64,000 nt of DNA from Mesotoga sp. UBA6090 (GTDB lineage Bacteria; Thermotogota; Thermotogae; Petrotogales; Kosmotogaceae), in NCBI RefSeq assembly GCF_002435945.1, contig NZ_DIXC01000022.1, positions 1-64,000 on the forward strand. The letters run 5' to 3'. Below, piece after piece: positions 27,024 through 35,652 of this stretch. The notes under the pieces were generated by a model, which was not told the origin of the DNA, did not search any database, and worked only from the letters and a program-made list of their open reading frames with translations. Numbering within the stretch: the stretch's first letter is position 1; the number at the start of each line of letters is the position of its first letter. A program made the position numbers and the translations under genes.

Positions 27024-29356
27024 TAGATGTCACACCCGGCCAAATGAAATCCCGTCGATTCGTCGTAATAGCGTTCTAGCTCGTCTTTCTGAACGTAGCA
27101 AAACCCGCCTACTACTGGTGGAAGATCTGCTTCACTCTCATCATGTTTTACGCGATAGTTGATTATGTACGGTGCGAGTTTTCTTACGATGCTTTTCTTT
27201 TCCGCCAGAAGCTTGAATTTATCTTCCGCCGTGGTGGGCCTTTGAAGGACGTCTGTGTAATCTCGCCACGCGGCCTCTGCATTCTCATCAATTTCAAGAA
27301 AGACGGGGAAAGTCCTACCGCTCTCATCGATCAGCTTGAAATCAGCGATTTTGGCAAATTCTAACTTGTATATACTTTCTAGAATCTCCTTTGATTTCAC
27401 TTCGAAGCCTGATTCTTCAATGGCTTCGAAGTAGTCTTCAACGAGTGAATAGAGCTCCGATTCATTGTACAGGGTATTAATCATAGTTCTTTTGGTAGCC
27501 GATAACAAAACTGAGTCATAGATCTTGCTCGGTGCACGGTGATTGTTGAAATCCGTCAGTTCGATCAGTCTTATTTTGCCCGCTTCTTTTTTACCGGATC
27601 TGTTGACTCTTCCGGCGACCTGAACGATGCTGTCAAGGGGTCCCATGTCACGGATGCAGTAGTCGAAATCCAGATCAACGCCGGCTTCGACAAGCTGGGT
27701 TGTAACCAGTATGCAAGAGCCGCCTTCGCCTTTTATGCTTTGTATTCTCTGCCTTCGAACTTCCGGCGGAACTTTCGTAGACAGATAGTAGAGTTTTTCA
27801 GCTTCTGCATTAGGCAACTCAACGATTTTCTTGAAAGTAGCTTCAGCCGAAGCTATTGTGTTCATAACAATCATCAAGGACTTCTCAGATGTCAACGCTT
27901 CTTCCACAGTATCCGGCAGCAGGTTACTTGTGAATTCTTCAAAGGACATCTCATCGATACGTTCCAGTTCAAATCTGTTGAGCGGAATATCTTCATTGAA
28001 AAGAGATTCGCCGCTAAGGCCGAAACATGATGGCATGGTTGCGGTAGAGAATATGAATCTTGTACCACCGTATTTGGCGAGTAGCTGCATCACTTTCCCG
28101 GTAAGGTCCCAGTATCTTGTGGGAATTGCCTGAATCTCATCCAACAGAACTATGGAACCCGGAATCCTGAAGAATTTCGGGGTCCTCTTTCTTGTGAAAA
28201 TCGAATGGAAGAAGCTCACAAATGTGGTAATAGTTAGCTCGCTGTTCCACGAGTTTGTCAGGAGGTCTGCCTCATACTTCTCGTAGTTCTCATCTTCGTT
28301 GTCCGTGCCAAAATCTATCTCCGAAAGATGATGCTGCTGTAATAACTGATTTGGAGTCGGTTCGGGCCGACCCGTTTCAACGAAGAGTTTTCGCGCGACA
28401 TCGTAAGTCTGATCTATTATGCTCAGGAAAGGAAGGCAGTATATTATCCTCGGAATATGACCTTCTCTCGATTGGTTTCGTCGTAATTTCAGGGCCAGTG
28501 AGAGGAGAGTCAAAGTTTTCCCGATACCGGTAGGTCCTTTGAGTGTACCAACTTCGAAGTCGATATTTGATGTCGCAAGGTCGTAGAATTTGCTCCTAAG
28601 AAGGTTCATGGGATCTGTTCCCGGCATGTCAAAGCCTTTCGCTTTCCTATAGTCTTCTACGAGCGTTTCGGGAAGATTGTCCCTCTCAGGCATTGACTTA
28701 TTCCTGAAGGCAGCGTCGGTTTCATCTGCCCAACGCAGAAGAGATGAAAGGTACATATACAATACATAAGGACGGATATCTTTTCTATCGTCCAGGAAGA
28801 AATCTTCGTAATACTCCTGCCAATTGTAAACGAGATCACTTAATTCATCTTTGTCGAGTGGTGGGACATCAATTTTCAGACGAAGTTCGTCAAGAAACCC
28901 TTCATTCAGATTCAAGAGCTGCCATTCTATGAGTTCTGAATCGCTGTCGAGGTCACAACCGAATTCCGGATTTTCAGCCTGACCATGGTGCCGCTTCAAA
29001 AGGCTTACGACTATAGGGATTAGATGCTGAATTTCGTTCGGCGCGTTCAGCGTCAAGTACTTTCCTATTGCAAAAGCCCCAAGAGCGGCATGGTTTGATC
29101 TGTCTCTGTTGAATCTGCGCTTCATTATCTTGTTCTGAAATTCCGGAGTAGCCTTCCCAAGATCATGGAAGTATGCGATGGCCTTAACCAGAAAGCCCAG
29201 GGTCTTTTTATCGACCCCGAGCAGGTTTTCAAAGTCCATATAAAGACTTGCGATTTCAATTTCAGAGATCATGAGGTGATAGACACCATCGAGATGATGG
29301 ATCAGCAGTCTGGGCGATTCACCTTCTCTTGCCGGATGGGAATAAACTTCAGACAA
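27020..29356 (-). CDS. cas3: Cas3 helicase-nuclease (type I-B)
   Basis: 778 residues starting with TTG 29356, which follows GAGGTGG and overlaps the cas5 stop by 8 nt. The N-terminal HD nuclease has AYFHDLGKATPEF (His64-Asp65). The superfamily 2 helicase follows with Walker A GPTGIGKT at about 265-275, IVLLDEIQAIP, the FSTATMP motif and VAGRVNRSGK. Cas3 is recruited by Cascade and degrades target DNA. All expected motifs are present, so the type I-B arm appears capable of interference. Confidence 0.97.
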   Translation of the reverse strand: MSEVYSHPAREGESPRLLIHHLDGVYHLMISEIEIASLYMDFENLLGVDKKTLGFLVKAIAYFHDLGKATPEFQNKIMKRRFNRDRSNHAALGAFAIGKYLTLNAPNEIQHLIPIVVSLLKRHHGQAENPEFGCDLDSDSELIEWQLLNLNEGFLDELRLKIDVPPLDKDELSDLVYNWQEYYEDFFLDDRKDIRPYVLYMYLSSLLRWADETDAAFRNKSMPERDNLPETLVEDYRKAKGFDMPGTDPMNLLRSKFYDLATSNIDFEVGTLKGPTGIGKTLTLLSLALKLRRNQSREGHIPRIIYCLPFLSIIDQTYDVARKLFVETGRPEPTPNQLLQQHHLSEIDFGTDNEDENYEKYEADLLTNSWNSELTITTFVSFFHSIFTRKRTPKFFRIPGSIVLLDEIQAIPTRYWDLTGKVMQLLAKYGGTRFIFSTATMPSCFGLSGESLFNEDIPLNRFELERIDEMSFEEFTSNLLPDTVEEALTSEKSLMIVMNTIASAEATFKKIVELPNAEAEKLYYLSTKVPPEVRRQRIQSIKGEGGSCILVTTQLVEAGVDLDFDYCIRDMGPLDSIVQVAGRVNRSGKKEAGKIRLIELTDFNNHRAPSKIYDSVLLSATKRTMINTLYNESELYSLVEDYFEAIEESGFEVKSKEILESIYKLEFAKIADFKLIDESGRTFPVFLEIDENAEAAWRDYTDVLQRPTTAEDKFKLLAEKKSIVRKLAPYIINYRVKHDESEADLPPVVGGFCYVQKDELERYYDESTGFHLAGCDIY

Positions 29357-30053
29357 GCATTACCACCTCGTCTTCAGCTCCGTTCAATTTCACTATTTCA
29401 GACTGAGAAGGGCTCTTTAACAAAAGAATTTGTTTGCCGTCTTCTTCATAGGCAATTTCCGAGTAACTCTGAACTCTTCTCTCGTTGTCCATGGAAATGG
29501 CATGTGTCTCACGAAAGAGATTTAGTCCGCTCTCGAATCTGATTTCTCCTTCATTGAACAGATAGACTATGGAATCGACTAATACCTCACCATTCATATC
29601 ATTTGCCTCAAATTCTCCAATGTAGTCTATTGTGGCTATGAATTCGGAGATACCCAGGTAAGGAGTGAAGTGTGTCTCGTGTTTCTCAAGTGTTCCTTTC
29701 AAAACAGATAGGAGTTCAGTGCTTCCTGTGGCATAGATCCGATATTTGGGAGAGACGACACATTCGACGGGAACAAGGATACTGCCTCCGCTCTTCGTGT
29801 GGAGGTATTTCAGATTGAAAGTCGTCTTTCTTACGGGCCTCAAAACCCTGACGCCAGTCTTCAAACCCTTGGCCTCAAAATAGCTTGACTGCTCGCTTCT
29901 GCCGAAGCCTCCGCTTTGAATACCGATAATATTCCCCACAATCCCGAAGATTACCGTACGGGGCGGAACAGAATAAGTCAGCGCAGATGTCGTAGTATAT
30001 GGCTTTCTGAAATGGGCGTAGTCACTCGCCATGTCGAAGACGAGGACTTTCAT
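29349..30053 (-). CDS. cas5: Cascade subunit Cas5 (type I-B)
   Basis: A 234-residue RAMP starting MKVLVFDMASDYAHFRKPYTTTSALTY (quoted in part: FRKPYTTTSALTY), then PPRTVIFGIVGNIIG, the usual Cas5 N-terminal pattern of a strand and a Ser/Thr-rich helix start. Cas5 holds the 5' handle of the crRNA in Cascade. A GAGGTGAGG site precedes the ATG and the gap to cas7 is 11 nt. Confidence 0.94.
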   Translation of the reverse strand: MKVLVFDMASDYAHFRKPYTTTSALTYSVPPRTVIFGIVGNIIGIQSGGFGRSEQSSYFEAKGLKTGVRVLRPVRKTTFNLKYLHTKSGGSILVPVECVVSPKYRIYATGSTELLSVLKGTLEKHETHFTPYLGISEFIATIDYIGEFEANDMNGEVLVDSIVYLFNEGEIRFESGLNLFRETHAISMDNERRVQSYSEIAYEEDGKQILLLKSPSQSEIVKLNGAEDEVVMLV

Positions 30054-30064
30054 GAGTCCTCACC

Positions 30065-31015
30065 TCACTTTTCCAGTTTTTCAGTTTTGCCCTCCAGCAA
30101 ACCTTCTATCTCGAATGGTTTGCCATTGAGGGTGAGCTTCAGTCTAGGGTCTATTCTGCAACGGACTTTCTTTATGTTGTTTCTGTATTCATAAAGAAGT
30201 CCTTTAAGTTCGGAAACCTCAAGACTAAAATCTTTTGCGCCACGGATCCTCTCCTCCTGAATCTCCGATTTCAGCTCAATAGCCTTATCAAGCTCTCCAA
30301 TATGGAAGTTCTTCTCCTCATCATAGATGACATCTATTAGGAGTCTTGGGAGCTGCTCCATCTTGGATCGGGTAATCAGATCTTTGGTACCGTCCCACAT
30401 GGCTTCAAACAGAAAATCGACATCGGCGTCTGTGAGTAGTGTTTCTTTCGCTGTGTTCTGATTGAGAACACCGTAAAATGCGATGCAAGAGTATGGTAAC
30501 TGCCACTTCTCGCTGAAACTACGCTGCTCGTTTCCTTCCTTTGAGACAAAAGCCGCCGTGCCCTGAACAAAGACAGAATCAGCCCTGTGAAGAGATCTGC
30601 CGAATCTGAACTGAACCGGCCCGGTAATAGACATATTGAGCTTTGAGATCGGTACGGTTCCGCCAAAAAGACGCAGATCTATACATTTCTTAAGAAGAGC
30701 CTCCGATGCCCTCTGTCTATCGAACCTTTTACTGTCGGTTATGTCGGAAATCAGCTCTTTTGCTCGCTGCTCTGACGTTACGGGATCTCCGTTAATAAAA
30801 ACCTCCTGCTCGTAGCCTTCAGGACGTTCTGCCTTCTGCACTGTCCCCATGTAGTCTCTGATCGTTCTCTTAAGTCTGACATCCGAGACAATGTTTAGCC
30901 CGGTAGTCTCATCCATCCTCGGTTTGTTCTCGTCCATAGGATCTCCGTTAGGATTGCCGTCCTTCACGTCATAGATAAAGACTATCTCGTGCCGGTTCTT
31001 AACTAAATCCGCCAT
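30065..31015 (-). CDS. cas7: Cascade backbone subunit Cas7 (Csh2 type)
   Basis: 316 residues. I use ATG 31015, spaced 7 nt from GAGGA; another ATG two codons upstream overlaps the cas8b stop as ATGA. The N-terminus shows the Csh2/Cas7 hallmark FIYDVKDGNPNGDPMDEN followed by VSDVRLKRTIRDY. RFGRSLHRAD and the KGLLYEYRN-like segment also fit. Cas7 polymerises along the spacer part of the crRNA and displays it for target pairing. Confidence 0.95.
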   Translation of the reverse strand: MADLVKNRHEIVFIYDVKDGNPNGDPMDENKPRMDETTGLNIVSDVRLKRTIRDYMGTVQKAERPEGYEQEVFINGDPVTSEQRAKELISDITDSKRFDRQRASEALLKKCIDLRLFGGTVPISKLNMSITGPVQFRFGRSLHRADSVFVQGTAAFVSKEGNEQRSFSEKWQLPYSCIAFYGVLNQNTAKETLLTDADVDFLFEAMWDGTKDLITRSKMEQLPRLLIDVIYDEEKNFHIGELDKAIELKSEIQEERIRGAKDFSLEVSELKGLLYEYRNNIKKVRCRIDPRLKLTLNGKPFEIEGLLEGKTEKLEK

Positions 31016-31017
31016 GC

Positions 31018-32808
31018 TCATTCCTCCTCTTCCATATTTACTTCTTTGTCAATTTCTTTTTCAGATGAACTCATCAACAGATTCTTCGAAGCTTCTCCAC
31101 ACAGGAATGCATAATTCAAGTCTGTCAACGACGAGGTCCAACTCATTCCAGCATTCAGCTGGTATCTTCCTGCGAGGTCAAAGAGCTTCCCGACAAATCC
31201 AATATGTGAGGTGTTCGCCATTTTCTTCGAATAGTGCTTGTACTTATCTCTGAGATAGGTGAGATGTTCTTTGAAATCGTCTGGCTTCATCCTGTAACCT
31301 TTGATCCTCTGATCGGCTGTACCACTGTATCCCTGATCTTTCTGAATACCCACTACAAGTGCGTGGATCATTCCGATTACAAAAGTTAGCTTCAAATCAT
31401 CATTTGCAAAGAAACCTGGATACTGCTCAAAATACTCTTCAAGTAATTCCTCCTTTGTCTTTTTCAAACCTAAAACCCCTCCTTCTAAAGGATTATTCAG
31501 TCTGTCCAAAAAATAACCCATTGCAACTATCGAATTGCGATCGAAGAACACACCCTTTAGTTCATTTTCTTTCGCGTTCATCTTAAGAGAGTAGAAGTAT
31601 CGCATCGAAGCCTTCTTATAAAGACCTAAATCTGCCTTGGTGCCTTTAAATATCGCCCTCATGAATTCCAGAAAATCAGTTGGCGGCACTGGGCTGTCAG
31701 AGGAGTTCTTTTTTAGCTGAGCATAACCTTTAAAAACCTTCCACAGTATTTCAAATCTGATTCTGGGAGAACCCAGAGATCTTAGCTCTGTCTCAATATC
31801 GTCTGCAGTTTTTGCGATGGCCTTCATCCTCGAAGGCGGAACATCTTCTATGTTCAGGTAGACTTTCACCTCATCCTTCCCTCTTGCCTTGACAAAAAAG
31901 ACGAAATTCAAAGTCGAGTAGGCGTCCTCTCTGCTGAGTCTCTTGATCAGCCTTGATTCAAATTTTTCGTATCTACGGTCTTCTCCTCGGAAAGAATCTG
32001 TAAGGCTCGTAAACGGTGAAAGAGTGTTTTCGATGAGCTGTTGGCTCTTGCCTATTCTGTCACCCGCGAATCTCGGAAGGACGTAAACTTGTGACTCATA
32101 GAAGTTGAGAGTTAACTTGTCATCGGCAATCCTTTTACCCAGGGCGAGTTTAGAGAAACAATCCTGGCAGAGAGGCATAGTAACATCGTGACTCTTGTTG
32201 CTCATCATATATGCAAAACCAGGCTGATCAATTGTGGCAAACTTGAAGATATTGCTAACTCTGGCACCAACTTCGGTTTCTTTCCCGCACAAAAAGCAAA
32301 CGCCGCTTCGGGAGTTCGGGAGTTTTTGAACTTCATTTAGGAAGGCAGTCCTGAACTCCTTGAACGCTCCCACAGATCGTCCATCGATCAAAACAGTCAA
32401 GAAATAGAATTCATTCTTCTCGGTAATCTGCTCCGCCTGTTCCTCAATATCGCTGACGATCTTCTCTTTGTTCTCTGAAAGAATATCTTTAATGCCATTC
32501 GCAAGCTTACCGGGATGCATCTCACAGAACTTTATGAATCTATCGATCAAACCTGCTGGCCCTTTTTTCGAAGGTTTGAGAGTCAAAGAGTATGGATCCG
32601 GTTTTGCAGGAGGAGTCTTCCTATAGAGGTAATTGGCATCTGTTTTGTACCCTAACCTACAGCCGGAATAGAGAAGTTTGTCGTCCTTTGTTTCCAGGTT
32701 TATCGTTACAACTCTGGTGTATTTCTTGCCGAGATCCTCCGTCAATTGCTGGGTTTCATCGAACTCATCTTCATGCAAAATTCCGATTTCGTAGACACTC
32801 TTGATCAA
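31018..32808 (-). CDS. cas8b: Cascade large subunit Cas8b (Csh1 type)
   Basis: 596 residues from a TTG start with a strong AGGAGGTGATCAG site that overlaps the end of cas6. Cas8b recognises the PAM. A zinc-finger-like group, CFLCGKETE and later CQDC, lies near residues 170-220, as in Csh1 proteins. The C-terminal part is helical and ends in an acidic tail. It is identified by size, cysteine pattern and place between cas6 and cas7 because the family is poorly conserved. Confidence 0.9.
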   Translation of the reverse strand: MIKSVYEIGILHEDEFDETQQLTEDLGKKYTRVVTINLETKDDKLLYSGCRLGYKTDANYLYRKTPPAKPDPYSLTLKPSKKGPAGLIDRFIKFCEMHPGKLANGIKDILSENKEKIVSDIEEQAEQITEKNEFYFLTVLIDGRSVGAFKEFRTAFLNEVQKLPNSRSGVCFLCGKETEVGARVSNIFKFATIDQPGFAYMMSNKSHDVTMPLCQDCFSKLALGKRIADDKLTLNFYESQVYVLPRFAGDRIGKSQQLIENTLSPFTSLTDSFRGEDRRYEKFESRLIKRLSREDAYSTLNFVFFVKARGKDEVKVYLNIEDVPPSRMKAIAKTADDIETELRSLGSPRIRFEILWKVFKGYAQLKKNSSDSPVPPTDFLEFMRAIFKGTKADLGLYKKASMRYFYSLKMNAKENELKGVFFDRNSIVAMGYFLDRLNNPLEGGVLGLKKTKEELLEEYFEQYPGFFANDDLKLTFVIGMIHALVVGIQKDQGYSGTADQRIKGYRMKPDDFKEHLTYLRDKYKHYSKKMANTSHIGFVGKLFDLAGRYQLNAGMSWTSSLTDLNYAFLCGEASKNLLMSSSEKEIDKEVNMEEEE

Positions 32809-32814
32809 TTCTGA

Positions 32815-33549
32815 TCACCTCCTTTCAATGGTTTTTATCATTCCAAATCCCTGTGCATTCTTTGAACCTAGACCCCAATCGTAGGCTATCGATATAAGTT
32901 CCGGATCTGCCTGAAGCTCAAAGCGGAAATCCCAGGCGATTTGAGTGAAATCCTTGTACTTCACAATCCGTTGAACTGGTCTTGAGGCAAGTTTGAAGGA
33001 GAAGGATTCTCCCGCTCTGACGGAATTACCCAATGCACTTGCCTTTCTGTTGAGGTTTTCCCGAATCTGGATTGCGAAATCTTTCTCCACCGGATTGTAG
33101 AAATAAGTTTTCTTTCTTCCGTCTGCTGTCATGAGAGTCGAATAGACAGTTATTGGTGATATTGTTTTGGCCACTATGCATTTCGTTTCCGGAAGGGTTG
33201 GTTCTACCTCTATCGATATAAGGTCCAATTTCGCACCTAGAAGCCGAATTCCTCCGTTCTTCATAAGGCCGTTCGCAAAGGCTTGGACATAATCTTCAAG
33301 AGGTGATGAGAAGTGCAAGCTTATCGGAGGGGTTAGCGATATTGAGCCTTCATTAATCCTTTGCTTGCGACCAAGGAGTCGTGAGAAAGTGAATGGTCTT
33401 AGGGTTCTTCCATTCGCGGTTAGGCCAAAGTCATGGCTTTCCGGGATTACGTCTGAGAGTATCTTATATATTGCCGACTGAAGTGGATATGAGTAGCTGA
33501 TTGGTAGAGAGACGGGTTTTTCGCTTTCAAGTGAAATCCTTATTCTCAA
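32815..33549 (-). CDS. cas6: CRISPR RNA endoribonuclease Cas6
   Basis: 244 residues with the double RAMP layout. The N-terminus has YSYPLQSAIYKIL and ESHDFG, with the Tyr and His in the positions used for catalysis by several Cas6 enzymes. The C-terminus has the glycine-rich loop GLGSKNAQGFGM. Cas6 cuts pre-crRNA inside the repeat. It is the only intact cas6 here, and both arrays have the same repeat, so it probably supplies crRNAs to both the I-B and III-B complexes. A truncated near-copy lies at 14733-15098. Confidence 0.95.
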   Translation of the reverse strand: MRIRISLESEKPVSLPISYSYPLQSAIYKILSDVIPESHDFGLTANGRTLRPFTFSRLLGRKQRINEGSISLTPPISLHFSSPLEDYVQAFANGLMKNGGIRLLGAKLDLISIEVEPTLPETKCIVAKTISPITVYSTLMTADGRKKTYFYNPVEKDFAIQIRENLNRKASALGNSVRAGESFSFKLASRPVQRIVKYKDFTQIAWDFRFELQADPELISIAYDWGLGSKNAQGFGMIKTIERR

Positions 33550-33792
33550 AATGAAACCCCCATAACGCAGCCTCTCATATCGTTTCCTTTATGAGCGACA
33601 TGAATCCCTTTCGATAGTCCAAAGGAACGGGGTCCGGAGTTTCATACGTTGCGAGCAATCGCAAAACCATCACCTCAATTCATCTTGAATAAGCAATATT
33701 TATATGACAAATGTTTGTAAGATGACAATGCATTGCTTAAGTTACTCGTAATTTAGTTGTGTGAAAGACTTAATGAGAATTAATTCATGTAC

Positions 33793-33821
33793 ATTATATC
33801 GCTTGTAACAAATAAATCAAA
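33793..33821 (-). promoter_or_regulatory. Promoter of the type I-B cas operon
   Basis: On the minus strand TTTGAT (33816-33821) and TATAAT (33793-33798) are separated by 17 bases, about 240 bp before cas6. The same element with surrounding sequence occurs at 15306-15334, and conservation between the two copies supports function. The roughly 240-nt leader between promoter and cas6 is also partly conserved in the second copy. Confidence 0.8.
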
Positions 33822-33916
33822 ATCCAAGAATGTATTAAGGCCTTTTGAAAGGATGCAACGAATTATGCGGTTACAAAGACACGAAAGTGTCGAAAAACAA
33901 GAGCTTCTGAAAGGAT

Positions 33917-34069
33917 CTACAAGTAAGAATTGCACTGGCACATAAGGATAGAAAAACTCACCTCCCTGTAGTAAGTGGCTGAAGTATCGCCCATTCGAAG
34001 AGTGATTGGTTCAAGTCCAAACACCAGTGTAGACAAAACAAATAAGAGAAAGAAGATAGTTCTTCGCAT
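33917..34069 (-). pseudogene. Fragment of a secreted-protein gene (signal peptide only)
   Basis: ATG 34069 follows a strong GGAGG site and encodes a signal peptide (MRRTIFFLLFVLSTLVFG) and about 30 more residues before stopping at 33917. The good start signals and very short mature part suggest the 5' end of a gene cut when the cas locus was built. I cannot name the family. Confidence 0.5.
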
Positions 34070-34178
34070 TTCGATCCTCCTTTTCTCGTTCCAGGCATCC
34101 CCCCAAAAACGATCGAATCCAAACAGAATTATAAAGGAGTTTACATTGAAAACAAAATTCATCCTTTTCGATCATTGG

Positions 34179-34205
34179 AAAAAAAGACCCGGCATCATTG
34201 CCGGG
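34179..34205 (-). terminator. Rho-independent terminator
   Basis: On the minus strand CCCGGCA-ATGA-TGCCGGG is followed by TC and seven T. It lies downstream of a short decayed coding stretch near 34294-34362 and upstream of the signal-peptide fragment. Confidence 0.75.
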
Positions 34206-34800
34206 CAAAAAAGAAGGTGAAAAACACTCGGTTTGCTTGTGCTCTAGTCGCTCATAAACATTACGTTTCTCAATCGCTATCTGCAAATAGCAATTACTTC
34301 ACCAGCACCTTCATCGCCGTTTTCCAAAGTCCCGGATAAGACCCATCACGTTTCAAGAATTCTCATGAAGCCATCGAAGCTGGTTATGACGTCCTGTAAG
34401 TTCGAAGCTATTATGCTGTTTCTTGCATTCCTTTGCTTCTTACCTGGTTTCATAGCTGACATGAACTGGCCAACAAAAGAAATTGTTAATGCAATCCAAA
34501 GTCATTGACGCAAACCAAGCACTACAGTATTCGCATTTTAACCTAAATTTCTTCATAATATCGAATCTGGTTCCTCCATTAATGCTTTGCACAGAAGCTT
34601 CCGAAGAATGCAGATTCAACCGATTTCCCGAACAACTCCAAATACCAATGCAGGAGGGAAGCTTATTACGTCGTAGTATTGGTGAATTCCCGTAATACCA
34701 GGCGACAGAAGTAGGCTGAACAAAAAAATAGAAGCGCATTTATTAAAGGAAATCTCCTTCAGTTAGTGCTAGGAACAGAATCGCACGATCCTTACGGCTA
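34206..34800. other. Gene-poor region with a possible gene tail
   Basis: No intact gene is seen. On the minus strand 34294-34362 reads FLKRDGSYPGLWKTAMKVLVK before a stop, which resembles the C-terminal end of a solute-binding protein and is followed by the terminator at 34179-34205; this is a weak suggestion. The rest (34400-34800) is AT-rich without coding character on either strand. Confidence 0.35.
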
Positions 34801-35337
34801 CTAGCTTGCCCTTCCGTAGAAGTGGTTGATGAACCCTACAATGAATGTCATGTCGCATTCTCTGGGAAACACTATGTCTTCTCCCATGGAGAAAAGTTCA
34901 GGGAACTTCACTGCCAGTTTTCTCAGCTCTTCCCTTGTGGATGATGTAAGAGGCTCGGTGTTGGAGGTCTCTTTCGAGAGACAGACATAATGTGCAGTGC
35001 TAAGATCGTCTGTAAGGTCCGAGACAGAGATTATCGTGTAGGGGATTAATCTCTCCGTTTCCATCCGCTTAATCTCCAGGAGAACTCTCAAAAGTCTTTC
35101 CGAAAATTCTGCGACCAGTTTCTCTTTAGCCTGTTCGAAAGACATTCCTGATTTCTTGCAGTCTTCGAGTTTCTTTCTGCAAAGAAGTATCTCACCACGC
35201 GTTACAGACTCTGTATAGACCAGCCCATTAATACTGGCCGAGTTCTCCCACTGTCTTTCGAGCGCGAGGTGATTAAGCTTTCTCTCAACCGCCGATCCAA
35301 CTATTTCTTTCAGTTCTTCATGCCAGTTCCAGCTCAT
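34801..35337 (-). CDS. Hypothetical protein
   Basis: 178 residues from ATG 35337 with a good AAGGAGATG site. It starts MSWNWHEELKEIVG and is largely helical and charged, with a Glu/Lys-rich middle (residues about 60-100) and a more hydrophobic C-terminus (CDMTFIVGFINHFYG). No signal peptide, membrane segment or catalytic motif is visible, and I do not recognise the family. It sits between the CRISPR locus and the methylase gene, so an accessory role is possible. Confidence 0.7.
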   Translation of the reverse strand: MSWNWHEELKEIVGSAVERKLNHLALERQWENSASINGLVYTESVTRGEILLCRKKLEDCKKSGMSFEQAKEKLVAEFSERLLRVLLEIKRMETERLIPYTIISVSDLTDDLSTAHYVCLSKETSNTEPLTSSTREELRKLAVKFPELFSMGEDIVFPRECDMTFIVGFINHFYGRAS

Positions 35338-35652
35338 GTTATCATCTCCTTAAATCTCTTCCGTTGAAGTGGATTGCTGATTTACAGGATGTCCAGGATA
35401 GTTACTATCCGTGTCGATTCTCTTCTCCTTTTCCGATGTTGCTTACAAGCGCGGATTCCCGTCTTTCTCTCAACTCAGTTTTATTTTAGTTGGACAGCTC
35501 ATTATCTGCCGGGAACCATTGAGGGGTCTCGCCAGTATTGTACCGGGCTACTTCCGTTTAAAGAAAAAGAAAAATTCGAAAAGCGGTCAGCGGACAGTGT
35601 GATAGCCTGTAGTATGCACTCGGCAAATCGCGTAGAATCTGTTCCGTTCAAT
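35338..35652. other. Intergenic region, nothing recognised
   Basis: 315 bp between two minus-strand genes. It must hold the promoter of the hypothetical gene at 34801-35337, but no clear -35/-10 pair, hairpin or small gene stands out. Confidence 0.4.

Noticed and set aside
34440..34739. 99-codon minus-strand frame
   Set aside because: Low-quality composition, no ribosome binding site; AT-rich non-coding gap.
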